Source: Paraconexibacter algicola (lineage in GTDB: Bacteria > Actinomycetota > Thermoleophilia > Solirubrobacterales > Solirubrobacteraceae). From it: DNA of 64,000 nucleotides. Positions within the stretch are counted from its first letter, which is position 1. Every line of letters begins with the position of its first letter. Below, one piece after another: positions 25,956 through 34,283 of the stretch. The notes beneath the pieces are model-generated. The model worked only from the letters and a program-made list of their open reading frames with translations. It made no database searches and had not been told where the DNA came from. The stretch lies in the NCBI RefSeq assembly GCF_003044185.1, contig NZ_PYYB01000002.1, forward strand, positions 310,001-374,000. The letters run 5' to 3'. The position numbers and the translations under genes were made by a program.

Positions 25956-26227
25956 GACTTGACGGCCTTCTTGAGCGCGGTGCCCGCGGTGAACTTCGGG
26001 GCCTTCGACGCGGCGATCTGGATCCGCTCGCCGGTCTGCGGGTTGACGCCCTGGCGGGCGCCGCGCTCGGTCACGTGGAACTTCCCGAAGCCGGAGAACG
26101 TGACCTCACCACCGTCGGCGAGCGTCCCCTCGATCGTCTTCAGCACGGCGTCGACCGCGGCCGCGGCGTCCTTCTTGTCGAGTCCTGCCGTCGTGGCGAC
26201 GGCGTCAACGAACTCCGACTTGGTCAC
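25952..26227 (-). CDS. hup: HU family histone-like DNA-binding protein
   Basis: A 91-residue nucleoid protein. It starts at GTG 26227 with GGGAGG about seven bases upstream: 'TKSEFVDAVATTAGLDKKDA', the 'GFGKFHVTERGAR' beta arm base and 'NPQTGERIQIAASKAPKFTAG'. It lacks the long lysine/alanine tail of mycobacterial HupB. Longer in-frame readings upstream are not supported. Its stop overlaps the likely pyrF start. Confidence 0.95.
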   Translation of the reverse strand: MTKSEFVDAVATTAGLDKKDAAAAVDAVLKTIEGTLADGGEVTFSGFGKFHVTERGARQGVNPQTGERIQIAASKAPKFTAGTALKKAVKS

Positions 26228-26372
26228 TGGGTGCCTCCCTCGGGAATTGGTCGGGCAGGGCGACGCTAGCAGCGGGAACGGACGAAAACCCCAGGAAACA
26301 TCGGGCCGCGCCGCCGGGATTCCCGCACGTTGCGGAAATCCGGGGATCCGGGACGTCTGGCACGATGCGCGC

Positions 26373-26513
26373 ATGTCCCTGGACCGCATCGCGTGGAGCG
26401 CCACGGTCGGCGTCTGCGCCCTCACCGTCGTCCTGCTGCTGCTCGCCGGCTACCAGGGCTACGCGGCCGTCGCGGGCGCCGTGGGCCTCGCGGCCGCGGT
26501 CAACCTGCGCTGA
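26373..26513 (+). CDS. 46-residue single-span membrane peptide
   Basis: The frame MSLDRIAWSATVGVCALTVV... encodes a short N-terminal stretch, about 30 hydrophobic residues (one or two helices with a Gly-Tyr-Gln-Gly turn) and ends NLR. A CACGAT hexamer at 26361-26366 lies six bases before the ATG, matching the spacing of leaderless genes around it. It is convergent with rdgB, six bases between stops. Function unknown; smallness keeps confidence moderate. Confidence 0.5.
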   Translation: MSLDRIAWSATVGVCALTVVLLLLAGYQGYAAVAGAVGLAAAVNLR

Positions 26514-26519
26514 GCGGCG

Positions 26520-27137
26520 TCAGCCCGCGGCGCGGCCGTCGAGCCACGCCAGCAGCAGCCGCGCCGCGTGGCCGCGGTGGCTGATCGACGCCTTCTCCTG
26601 CGGGGACAGCTGGGCCATGGTGCGGGGGCGGCCGTCCGCGCCGGCCGGGTCGCGCGCCAGCGGGTCGTCGGGCACGAACGCGGGGTCGTAGCCGAAGCCA
26701 CCGGTGCCGCGCGGGTCGTGGTCCAGCGTGCCGGTGCAGCGCCCCTCGAAGACCCGCTCGGTGCCGTCGTGCGGGTCGACGAACGCGATCGCGCAGACGT
26801 ACGCGACGGCGCTGCCCGCCGGGGCCTCGCGCAGCAGCTTGGAGAGGTTCTCCGCGTCGGTCGCGTCCGGGCCGGCGAAGCGGGCGGAGCGCACCCCGGG
26901 TCGACCGTCGAGCGCCGCCGCCTCGATGCCCGAGTCGTCGGCGATCGCGGGCACGCCCAGCGCGGCGGCGGCCGCCCGCGCCTTGCCCAGCGCGTTCTCG
27001 GCGAACGTGTCGCCGTCCTCGGGCGGCAGCACGACCGCGTCGGGCAGCGGCGCGACGGCGTGCGGCGCGAGCAGGTCGCCGAACTCGCGGGCCTTGTGGT
27101 CGTTGCGGGTTGAGAGGACGAGCTGCAGCGGGGTCAT
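26520..27137 (-). CDS. rdgB: XTP/dITP pyrophosphatase (HAM1/RdgB)
   Basis: Removes non-canonical purine triphosphates. The 205-residue protein has the substrate-site 'STRNDHKAREF' at the N-terminus, 'TFAENALGKARAAA', the catalytic ADDSGIE near 68 and 'GTGGFGYDPAFVP' near 150 and 'SHRGHAARL' near the end. Its ATG overlaps the rph stop by ATGA; murI-rph-rdgB is a common actinobacterial order. Confidence 0.95.
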   Translation of the reverse strand: MTPLQLVLSTRNDHKAREFGDLLAPHAVAPLPDAVVLPPEDGDTFAENALGKARAAAAALGVPAIADDSGIEAAALDGRPGVRSARFAGPDATDAENLSKLLREAPAGSAVAYVCAIAFVDPHDGTERVFEGRCTGTLDHDPRGTGGFGYDPAFVPDDPLARDPAGADGRPRTMAQLSPQEKASISHRGHAARLLLAWLDGRAAG

Positions 27138-27865
27138 GCGGGGCTCCCTGCGGTGATCGCGGTCCGCTGCGCGGCGCGCAGCGCGGTGATGCCGGTCTCG
27201 GCGAGCGTCAGCAGCTCGTCGAGGTGGGCGCGGCTGAGCGGCGTGCGCTCGGCGGTGGCCTGGACCTCGACCAGCCCGCCGTCGCCGGTCATGACGACGT
27301 TCGCGTCGACCTGGGCGCGCGCGTCCTCGCGGTGGTCGAGGTCCAGCAGCGGCCGGCCGCCGACCACCCCGCACGAGACGGCCGCCACGGAGCCCGTGAG
27401 GGGCGAGGCGTCCAGGCGCCCGTCGGCGCGCAGCACCTCGACCGCGAGCGCGAGCGCCACGTACGCGCCGGTGATCGACGCGCAGCGGGTGCCGCCGTCG
27501 GCCTGCAGGACGTCGCAGTCGAGGTGCACGGTCCGCTCGCCGAGGCGGTCGAGGGCGACGACGCCGCGCAGCGAGCGGCCGATCAGCCGCTGGATCTCCA
27601 CGGAGCGGCCGTCGGGCCGGACGCCGTCGCGCCGCTTGCGCTGCCGCGTGGACCCGGGGAGCATCCCGTACTCGGCGGTGACCCAGCCGCTGCCGCGGCC
27701 GCGCATCCAGACCGGCACCTGCTCCTCGACGGTCGCGGTGCAGATGACGCGCGTCTCCCCCGCGCTCAGCAGCGCGGAGCCGGTGGCGGTGCGCACGAAC
27801 CCCGGCTCGATCGTCACGGGACGGAGCTCGTCGGCGGCCCGGCCGCCCGTCCGCTGGGCGCTCAC
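27134..27865 (-). CDS. rph: ribonuclease PH
   Basis: Phosphorolytic 3' trimming of tRNA, 243 residues. Family phrases: 'GSALLSAGETRVICTATVEE', 'GWVTAEYGMLPGSTRQR', 'EIQRLIGRSLRGVVAL' and 'DCDVLQADGGTRCASI'. GTG start overlapping the murI stop (GTGA). Confidence 0.96.
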   Translation of the reverse strand: MSAQRTGGRAADELRPVTIEPGFVRTATGSALLSAGETRVICTATVEEQVPVWMRGRGSGWVTAEYGMLPGSTRQRKRRDGVRPDGRSVEIQRLIGRSLRGVVALDRLGERTVHLDCDVLQADGGTRCASITGAYVALALAVEVLRADGRLDASPLTGSVAAVSCGVVGGRPLLDLDHREDARAQVDANVVMTGDGGLVEVQATAERTPLSRAHLDELLTLAETGITALRAAQRTAITAGSPA

Positions 27866-28737
27866 GGCAGCAGCAGCGCGCCGTCGGCGGTCGGCAGGAC
27901 CTGCTCGACCGGCCCGAGCGGGAGCTGCAGGAAGCGGGTCCCCAGCGCGCGGAACGCCTCCGGATCACCGGTCGAGAGGAACGAGTAGGTCCCCTCCCCC
28001 GTGCGCCGCGTGTCGAGCCCGCGGGACGTGAGCGCGTGCTCGGCCTGCCGCGCGAGCGCCGCGCCGGAGCTGACGATCGCCACGCCGCGCCCGAGCGCGC
28101 GCTGCAGCAGCGGCCGGATCAGCGGGTAGTGCGTGCAGCCGAGGATGACCGTGTCCACCTCCGCGTCGCGCAGCGGCGCGCACGAGGCACGGACGACGTC
28201 GACGAGGTGCTCGTCGAACAGGTCGCCGCCGGCGCCGCCCGCCTGGATGATCGGCGCGAGGTCGGGGCACGGGACCGAGGTCAGCGTGACGTGCGGGTCC
28301 GCGCTCTGCACCGCCCGGTCGTAGGCCCCGGAGTCGACCGTCGCCGGGGTGGCGAGCAGCCCGATCCGACCGCTGCGGGTCGTCGCGACGGCCTGCAGCG
28401 CCTCGGGGCGCACGACGCCGATGACGTCGACGCCCAGCGTCGTCTGCAGCATCCGCGACTGGAGCGCCGGCAGGGCCGCGGCGGTCGCGCTGTTGCAGGC
28501 GACGACGAGGAGCTTCACCCGCCGGCGCAGCAGCTCCTCGGCGATCTGCATCGCGAATCCCTCGAGCTCCTGCGGCGTGCGCTCGCCGTACGGGAAGCGG
28601 GCCGTGTCCCCGAGGTAGACGAAGTCCTCCTCCGGCAGCGACACGAGCAGCTCGTGGAGCACGGTGAGCCCGCCGACGCCGGAGTCGAAGACCCCGATGG
28701 GGCGGTCGCGGGGGTGCGGGGACGCGGGGGCCGGCAC
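27862..28737 (-). CDS. murI: glutamate racemase
   Basis: Supplies D-glutamate for peptidoglycan; 291 residues. The two catalytic cysteines are in VVACNSATA (near 80) and LGCTHYPLI (near 195), with 'IGVFDSGVGGLTVL' at the N-terminus and 'YLGDTARFPYG' following. First gene of the murI-rph-rdgB operon; a TACACT hexamer lies exactly six bases before the GTG start, so the transcript is probably leaderless. Confidence 0.95.
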   Translation of the reverse strand: MPAPASPHPRDRPIGVFDSGVGGLTVLHELLVSLPEEDFVYLGDTARFPYGERTPQELEGFAMQIAEELLRRRVKLLVVACNSATAAALPALQSRMLQTTLGVDVIGVVRPEALQAVATTRSGRIGLLATPATVDSGAYDRAVQSADPHVTLTSVPCPDLAPIIQAGGAGGDLFDEHLVDVVRASCAPLRDAEVDTVILGCTHYPLIRPLLQRALGRGVAIVSSGAALARQAEHALTSRGLDTRRTGEGTYSFLSTGDPEAFRALGTRFLQLPLGPVEQVLPTADGALLLP

Positions 28738-28743
28738 GGGGCC

Positions 28744-28749
28744 AGTGTA
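28744..28749 (-). promoter_or_regulatory. -10 element TACACT for murI operon
   Basis: TACACT on the minus strand, six bases before the murI GTG. Same hexamer as before ispH, cysM and rplM. Confidence 0.55.
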
Positions 28750-28768
28750 GGCCCCGCGCCGGTGGCGC

Positions 28769-29017
28769 CTACTTCTTGCCCGGGGCCTCGCCGACGCCGT
28801 CGACGGAGTCCTTGAGCTTGCCCATGATCGTCTCGCCGAGGTCGAACTCCTTGCCGACGCCGGCCGTCACGACGGCCGCCAGGACGCCGGCGACGAGCAG
28901 GATCAGCGCGACGTACTCGACGGTGCCCTGCCCCGTCTCGGCGGCGAGGCGACGGCGCAGGTCGGTGGTGCAGTGGTGCAGGGCGGCGTGGGCGCGGCCC
29001 ATCATGCGGTGTCCCAT
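28769..29017 (-). CDS. Flp/TadE-like type IVb pilin
   Basis: An 82-residue protein with a basic leader, then GQGTVEYVALILLVAGVL (about 28-45), the hallmark of Flp pilins with Glu at the +5-like position, and a short amphipathic tail. A strong GGAGG precedes the ATG by seven bases. No tad secretion genes (prepilin peptidase, TadA ATPase) are present in the window, so assembly would depend on a locus elsewhere. Confidence 0.8.
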   Translation of the reverse strand: MGHRMMGRAHAALHHCTTDLRRRLAAETGQGTVEYVALILLVAGVLAAVVTAGVGKEFDLGETIMGKLKDSVDGVGEAPGKK

Positions 29018-29111
29018 GGGGGTCCTCCAGGGGTCGGTGGCTGGTCTGCACCGCAGTCAAGGCGAGGGCGCGTGACGGCGAAAGACGCACCTGTGGAGAA
29101 TCTGCGACGGG

Positions 29112-30071
29112 ATGCGAACGATCGTCGTCACGAACATGGCCGCGGCGCCCGAGGCGCCCGGACGCGGCATCTTCGTGCGCGACCAGGTGGCCGCCCTGCG
29201 GCGGCTGGGCGCCGACGTGACGCTCACCGAGTTCGCGCCCGGCGACTACGCACAGGCGGTCCGGCGGCTGCGCGGGCTCGCCCGCCGCGAGGGGCCGTTC
29301 GACCTCGTGCACGCGCACTTCGGCCTCACCGCGTTCCCCGCGCTCGCGATCCCGGCCCGGGCCCGGGTCCTCACCGTCCACGGGACCGACGTGCGGCACC
29401 CGCGGACCGGCCGCCTGACGCGGCTCGTCGCGCGGCGCATGGACCTCGTCGCCGCGGTCTCGCACGACCTCGGCGTCGACCTCGCGGGTCCCGCCCCGCG
29501 CGGGACGCCGCTGCCGTCGCTGGGGCGTCGCGGGCTGCCCACCGCGGTGCTGCCGTGCGGCGTCGCGGTCGACCGCTTCCGCCCGATCCCCCGCGCCGAG
29601 GCCCGCGCACGCCTCGGCCTCCCGCCCGACGAGCCGTGCGTGCTGTTCCCCGCCGATCCCGGCCGCACCGGCAAGCGGTTCGACCTCGCGCAGGAGGCCG
29701 TGGACGGCGCGCGCCTGCACACGCTCGGGACCGTCGACCCCGCGGACGTCCCCCTCTGGATGAACGCCGCGAGCGTCGTCGTCCTCCCCAGCGACGCCGA
29801 GGGCTTCGGGCTCGCGGTGCTCGAGGCGCTCGCCTGCGACGTCCCGGTGATCACGACCCCGGTGGGCATCCACCCGCAGGCGCTGCAGGGCGTCGCCGGC
29901 GCCCTCTGCGCGCCCTACGAGCGCGACCGCTGGCGGCGGGCGATCGCGGCGGCGCTGGCGCAGCCCGACCCGCGCGTGGACGGGCGCTCGGTCGTCGCGC
30001 CGTGGTCGGCCGACCGGATGGCCGAGCGGGTCCACGACGCCTGGCGGGCGCTGCTGCCCGATGCCGGGTGA
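29112..30071 (+). CDS. glycosyltransferase family 4
   Basis: A 319-residue GT-B enzyme. The N-terminal half has 'GRGIFVRDQVAALRRLGADV', 'DLVHAHFGLTAFPAL' and 'VLTVHGTDVR'; the C-terminal half has the donor site 'VVLPSDAEGFGLAVLEALAC' with the E-x7-E motif. Acceptor and sugar cannot be told. It is shorter than usual GT4 enzymes (about 370), mainly in the linker. Divergent from the pilin gene. Confidence 0.9.
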   Translation: MRTIVVTNMAAAPEAPGRGIFVRDQVAALRRLGADVTLTEFAPGDYAQAVRRLRGLARREGPFDLVHAHFGLTAFPALAIPARARVLTVHGTDVRHPRTGRLTRLVARRMDLVAAVSHDLGVDLAGPAPRGTPLPSLGRRGLPTAVLPCGVAVDRFRPIPRAEARARLGLPPDEPCVLFPADPGRTGKRFDLAQEAVDGARLHTLGTVDPADVPLWMNAASVVVLPSDAEGFGLAVLEALACDVPVITTPVGIHPQALQGVAGALCAPYERDRWRRAIAAALAQPDPRVDGRSVVAPWSADRMAERVHDAWRALLPDAG

Positions 30072-30107
30072 CCGCGGGCCCGCCGCATCGATCGGGCGCG
30101 TCGCGGG

Positions 30108-30138
30108 TATAGTGGCCGCAGGCGCCGACATCGGCGCC
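30108..30138 (+). promoter_or_regulatory. -10 TATAGT with palindrome in the leader
   Basis: TATAGT (30108-30113) is a near-consensus -10. Eight bases later, GGCGCCGA-CA-TCGGCGCC (30121-30138) forms a perfect dyad lying in the transcribed leader of the zinc-ribbon gene, so it could be an operator or a 5' hairpin. Confidence 0.5.
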
Positions 30139-30146
30139 GTCTGCGT

Positions 30147-30962
30147 ATGAGAGGCCTCCTGAACCGTCTTCGCCGGCCCCGCACTGCGGACCCGGCCCCC
30201 GTCGTCCCGCCCCCGGGCGGTCCCGCCGGGCTGGCCCCGCAGGACCCCGCGGCGCCCCCCGAGCCGAGCTTCCGCGACCGCGGTCGGCTGCGCCGCCGCC
30301 TGCGGCACCTGCGGCGCGTCCGCGAGCTCGGGTTCCGTGACCTCGGCGGCCTCGTCTTCGACCTGCACCGCTTCGGCCGCCGCGGCGACGAGCTCGTCGC
30401 GCAGAAGCTCAACGCGCTCGCCGCCGTCGACCTCGAGCTCCGCGCGCTGGAGCGCGCGCTCCAGGACCAGCGGCCGTTCCACGAGCTCCGCGAGCCCGGG
30501 CTGGCGGCCTGCCCGCGGTGCGCGGCGATCCACGGCAGCGACGCGCGGTTCTGCCCCTCCTGCGGCATCGGGCTGCGCGGGCCGCTCGCGGTCGGCGAGG
30601 TCGGCGACGCGACCGCGCCCGCCCCGGCCGGCACGCCCGCCGCCCCGCAGGTCGTCGTCAGCGCGGCCGCCGGCGGCGCCACCGCACCCGCGCCGCCGCC
30701 GACGCCCGCTCCCGGCCCGACCGCCCCCGAGGCGCCGGTGATGCCCGCCGTCAGCGCCGCCGAGACGGGCGCCACGCCGGTGTCGGCGACGCTCGCCGCC
30801 GAGGCGCAGGCCACCCAGGCGATCCCGACCACCCCCGCCCCGTCCGCGCCCGCCGCCGACGCGCCCGCGACCGCCGCGGCGGAGCCGGCCGACCAGCCGA
30901 CGACCGAGGCCCCGGCGGACGACCTGACCGTCGTGCGGCGCCCGGACGACCAGGCCTCGTGA
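30147..30962 (+). CDS. zinc-ribbon protein with helical N-terminus and Ala/Pro-rich tail
   Basis: A 271-residue protein of unknown function. Residues about 38-115 are charged and likely helical ('RRLRHLRRVRELGFRDLGGL' onward), followed by a C-x2-C/C-x2-C zinc ribbon (CPRCAAIHGSDARFCPSCG, about 124-142) and a long low-complexity Ala/Pro/Thr tail. No signal peptide. Its TGA overlaps the GTG of the next gene, which also encodes a zinc ribbon, so the two probably act together. Confidence 0.75.
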   Translation: MRGLLNRLRRPRTADPAPVVPPPGGPAGLAPQDPAAPPEPSFRDRGRLRRRLRHLRRVRELGFRDLGGLVFDLHRFGRRGDELVAQKLNALAAVDLELRALERALQDQRPFHELREPGLAACPRCAAIHGSDARFCPSCGIGLRGPLAVGEVGDATAPAPAGTPAAPQVVVSAAAGGATAPAPPPTPAPGPTAPEAPVMPAVSAAETGATPVSATLAAEAQATQAIPTTPAPSAPAADAPATAAAEPADQPTTEAPADDLTVVRRPDDQAS

Positions 30963-31462
30963 GCACCCCGCCGCTCCCGCCCGGGACGGTCCGCTGCCCC
31001 CGCTGCGCCGCACCGGTCGGCCCGGAGCAGGACTGGTGCCTGAACTGCGGCGCGGCGGCGCGCACCCGCCTCGCGCCGACCCCGAACTGGCGGCTGCCGA
31101 TCGCCGGGCTCGCCGCGGTCGTCGTCGTCGCGGTCCTCGCCCTCGTCGTCGCGTTCGCGGCGCTCACCGACACCGACGACGGCACCGTGCCGGGCGTCAC
31201 CCCGACGGAGACGGCCGCGTCGACCCCGCCCCCGGGCGCGGCGGGCGGGGCGCCGACGACGACCCCGGCGGTCACCGCCGTCACGGGTGCCACCGGCGTG
31301 ACCGGGACGCCGGGCGCCCCGGGCGTGACCGGGCCGACCGGCTCCTCGGGCCTGCCGCCGGTCGCCACCGCGACGCCGCAGGCCGACGACGGATCGGGCG
31401 CGGACTCCGGGACGACCACGACGGACGGCGACGCCGACAGCGGCGGCGCGTCGGGCCCGTAG
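30959..31462 (+). CDS. zinc-ribbon membrane protein with collagen-like tail
   Basis: A 167-residue protein coupled by GTGA to the previous gene. An N-terminal zinc ribbon (CPRCAAPVGPEQDWCLNCG, about 12-30) faces the cytoplasm, a single membrane helix follows (about 45-66, rich in Val/Ala), and the extracytoplasmic part is Thr/Gly/Pro-rich with Gly-X-Y triplets (TGATGVTGTPGAPGVTGPTG). The pair could link an intracellular sensor to the cell surface; no enzyme domain is seen. Convergent with the HDAC-like gene, three bases apart. Confidence 0.75.
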   Translation: MSTPPLPPGTVRCPRCAAPVGPEQDWCLNCGAAARTRLAPTPNWRLPIAGLAAVVVVAVLALVVAFAALTDTDDGTVPGVTPTETAASTPPPGAAGGAPTTTPAVTAVTGATGVTGTPGAPGVTGPTGSSGLPPVATATPQADDGSGADSGTTTTDGDADSGGASGP

Positions 31463-31465
31463 CGC

Positions 31466-32497
31466 TCAGGCCAGCGCGGGCCAGTGCGGGGCGAGGCGCG
31501 TGCGTGCCGCCTGCGCGAGCGGGTGCTCGTCGATCGCGGGCGCGGCCGGGGCCTGGGCCGCGCCGAGCACCTCCAGCGAGCCGACCACGCAGCGCGCGAG
31601 CGCCGCGACGTCGTAGCCGCCCTCCAGCACGAGCCCGAGCGGGACGGCGAGCTCGTCGGCGAGGCGGCGCACCGAGCCGGTCATCGTCGCGAAGCCGTCG
31701 TCGCTGACGCGACAGCCGGCGAGCGGGTCGTCGGCGTGCGCGTCGTAGCCGGCCGAGACGAGCAGCAGCTGCGGCCGGTACGCGCGCGCCAGCGGCAGTG
31801 CGACGTGCTCGACGAGCGACGTGAACGCCGCGTCGCCCGAGCCCCCCGGCACCGGCAGGTTCACGGTGTAGCCCTCCCCCGGTCCGCGTCCGATCTCCGA
31901 CGCCGGCCCGGTCCCCGGGTACAGCGGCGACTCGTGGATCGAGACGAACAGGACCTCGGCGCTGTCGCGGAACACGTCCTCGGTCCCGTTGCCGTGGTGG
32001 ACGTCCCAGTCGAGGACCATGACCCGCTCGAGGCCGTGCGCGTCCCGCGCGTGGCGGGCGGCCACCGCGACGGTGCTGAACAGGCAGAAGCCCATCGCGC
32101 GGTCGATCTCGGCGTGATGGCCGGGCGGACGGTGCAGCGCCGCCCCGGCGGGGCGCCCCTCGCCCAGCAGCGCGTCGACGAGCGCGCAGGCGCCCCCGGC
32201 GGCGTGGGCCGCGGCGGCGAACGACTGCGGGCCGCAGTACGTGTCCCCGTCGATCCAGCCGCCGCCGCGCGCGCTGAGGGCACGGATGCCCGCGACGTGC
32301 GCGGGCGGGTGCACGGCCGTCAGCTGGGCGTCCGTCGCCGCCGGGGAGTCCCGCGCCTCCCAGCCCAGGTCCGGGCGGGCCGCGACGGCCCGGTCGATCG
32401 CGCGGACGCGCTCGGCGCGCTCGGGGTGGTCGCCCGTGTCGTGCTCCAGCGAGGAGGGGTGGCGCAGGAGCACCGGGGCGGGCGTGCGGACGGTCAT
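31466..32497 (-). CDS. histone deacetylase family (acetoin utilisation/APAH-like) protein
   Basis: Zinc-dependent deacetylase fold, 343 residues from the ATG at 32497. Motifs: 'RPPGHHAEIDRAMGFCLF' (catalytic His pair), 'VLDWDVHHGNGTEDVF' and 'SAGYDAHADDPLA' (zinc ligands) and 'LEGGYDVAALA'. Bacterial members deacetylate polyamines or small acetylated compounds. The ATG is chosen because TACGGT lies seven bases upstream; a GTG at 32518 is in frame. Confidence 0.92.
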   Translation of the reverse strand: MTVRTPAPVLLRHPSSLEHDTGDHPERAERVRAIDRAVAARPDLGWEARDSPAATDAQLTAVHPPAHVAGIRALSARGGGWIDGDTYCGPQSFAAAAHAAGGACALVDALLGEGRPAGAALHRPPGHHAEIDRAMGFCLFSTVAVAARHARDAHGLERVMVLDWDVHHGNGTEDVFRDSAEVLFVSIHESPLYPGTGPASEIGRGPGEGYTVNLPVPGGSGDAAFTSLVEHVALPLARAYRPQLLLVSAGYDAHADDPLAGCRVSDDGFATMTGSVRRLADELAVPLGLVLEGGYDVAALARCVVGSLEVLGAAQAPAAPAIDEHPLAQAARTRLAPHWPALA

Positions 32498-32504
32498 CGC
32501 CGGA

Positions 32505-32610
32505 ACCGTACCCGGCACCCACCGCGCCCACCCGGCCCGCCGGTCGTGGCGCGCGCGACGGGCCGCCGGTGGGGACGGGGCGCGGTCCAGCGCCCGGCGG
32601 CGGATACGCT
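32505..32610. promoter_or_regulatory. divergent leaderless promoters of HDAC-like gene and nadB
   Basis: Minus strand: TACGGT at 32510-32505, seven bases before the HDAC-like ATG. Plus strand: TACGCT at 32605-32610, six bases before the nadB GTG. The two genes share a 119-bp gap. Confidence 0.45.
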
Positions 32611-32616
32611 GCGGCG

Positions 32617-34080
32617 GTGCCCGATCCGCACCTGCACGAGACCGAGATCGCCGTCGTCGGCGCCGGCGGCGCCGGCCTGTACGCGGCGCTGACCGCCGCC
32701 CGCGCCGGAGCCCGCGTGACGCTCGTCTCCGCGACGCCGCTGGCGTTCACAGCGAGCTACTGGGCCCAGGGCGGGATCGCGGCCGCGCTGGCCGCCGACG
32801 ACTCCCCGGACCTGCACCGCCAGGACACCGAGGTCGCCGGCCGGGGCCTCGTGCGCCGCAGCGCCGCGAACGTCCTCGTGCGCGAGGCGCCCGGGGTCGT
32901 CGACGACCTGCAGCGGCTCGGCGTGCGCTTCGACGCCGACCGCCACGGCCGCCTCTCGCTGGGCCTGGAGGGCGGGCACTCCGTGCGGCGCGTCGTCCAC
33001 GCGGGCGGCTCGGCGACCGGCCGCCGGGTCGTGCGCCAGCTGTCCGCGGTCGTCGCGGAGGATCCGCGGATCACGGTCTTCGAGGGCACGCGCGTCTCCG
33101 CGCTGTGGACCGACGGGGGCCGCGTGGTCGGTCTCGCCTGCGAGGACGGGCGAGCCGTGCGCGCCCGGGCGACGATCCTCGCGACCGGCGGCGCGGCGGC
33201 GCTGTGGTCGCGCACGACGAACCCGCCCGGCTCGCTGGGCATCGGGCTGATGCTCGCCCACGCGGCGGGCGCCGCGCTCGCGGACCTCGAGTTCGCGCAG
33301 TTCCACCCGACCGCGGTGACCGGGATCCCGGGCCGCGAGGGGTTCCTCGTCACCGAGGCGATCCGCGGCGAGGGCGCCCGGCTGCTGGACCGCGACGGCG
33401 AGCGGTTCGTCGAGGAGCTCTCGCCCCGCGACGAGGTCTCGCGCGCCGTCTGGGCGACGATGCGCGCGCAGGGCACCGACCACGTCGACCTGGACATGCG
33501 GATGGTCGACGCCGGGAAGTTCCCGAACGTCGTCGGCGCGCTGCGGGAGTCCGGGCTCGACCCGGCGACGACGCTCGTGCCGGTCGCGCCGGCCGCCCAC
33601 TACGTGATGGGCGGGATCGTCGCCGACCTCGACGGGGCCACCACCGTCCCGGGCCTGTACGCGGTCGGCGAGTCCGCCTGCACCGGGCTGCACGGCGCCA
33701 ACCGCCTCGCCTCCAACTCGCTGACCGAGTGCTTCGTGCTCGGCGGCCGTGCCGCCCAGGCCGCGCTCGGGGAGCCCGCGCCGCGCGCGGCCACGGCGCT
33801 GCCCGCCCCGCCCCGGGAGGCGACGATCGTGCTGCCCGAGCGGGCGACCCAGGAGGCCCTGTGGACGCACGCGGGCATCGAGCGCACCGCGGAGGGCCTG
33901 CGCACGCTGCTGGACGATCCCCACCCGCTGGCGCGGTTCGTCGCGCGCTGCGCGCTGCTGCGCGAGGAGTCGCGCGGCGCCCACCGCCGCACCGACTTCC
34001 CGGAGCTCGATCCGGCGCTCGACGGGCACCACGCGGTCGTGCGCGGCGAGGACGAGCCGCGCCTGGAGCACTGGGCCTGA
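32617..34080 (+). CDS. nadB: L-aspartate oxidase
   Basis: FAD flavoenzyme making iminoaspartate for NAD synthesis; 487 residues. It has the FAD dinucleotide fold 'EIAVVGAGGAGLYAALTAA', 'SYWAQGGIAAAL', 'ATGGAAALWSRTTNPPGS', 'EFAQFHPTAV', the active-site 'VTEAIRGEGARL', 'HYVMGGIVADLDG' and 'TGLHGANRLASNSLTE'. GTG start fixed by the -10 hexamer six bases upstream. No nadA or nadC is adjacent here, unlike the common nadABC order. Confidence 0.94.
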   Translation: MPDPHLHETEIAVVGAGGAGLYAALTAARAGARVTLVSATPLAFTASYWAQGGIAAALAADDSPDLHRQDTEVAGRGLVRRSAANVLVREAPGVVDDLQRLGVRFDADRHGRLSLGLEGGHSVRRVVHAGGSATGRRVVRQLSAVVAEDPRITVFEGTRVSALWTDGGRVVGLACEDGRAVRARATILATGGAAALWSRTTNPPGSLGIGLMLAHAAGAALADLEFAQFHPTAVTGIPGREGFLVTEAIRGEGARLLDRDGERFVEELSPRDEVSRAVWATMRAQGTDHVDLDMRMVDAGKFPNVVGALRESGLDPATTLVPVAPAAHYVMGGIVADLDGATTVPGLYAVGESACTGLHGANRLASNSLTECFVLGGRAAQAALGEPAPRAATALPAPPREATIVLPERATQEALWTHAGIERTAEGLRTLLDDPHPLARFVARCALLREESRGAHRRTDFPELDPALDGHHAVVRGEDEPRLEHWA

Positions 34081-34088
34081 GCGCAGCT

Positions 34089-34120
34089 GCGACGTGGCGC
34101 GCAGGAGTGCGCAACGTCGC
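34089..34120 (+). terminator. two-tier hairpin after nadB
   Basis: GCGACGT (34089-34095) pairs with ACGTCGC (34114-34120), enclosing GCGCA-GGAG-TGCGC (34099-34112). It starts nine bases after the nadB stop; no T-run. Confidence 0.45.
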
Positions 34121-34283
34121 CGGACCTCGCGTGTTCGGGGGGACAGGTCGGTGAACGGCCGGTCAGCCGCTTAACGCGAAGTCAACAGAAGGCCGGTTTC
34201 AGCGTTCATACACCCTCGGCACGATCCGTGTCGCACCAGGGTTGGACGGGAGCCAGCCGGACGAGGAGAGCAAGGGTCCGCTC

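Noticed and set aside
26228-26425. Longer N-terminus for the HU protein
   Set aside because: The added part is not HU-like and a good GGGAGG site precedes GTG 26227.
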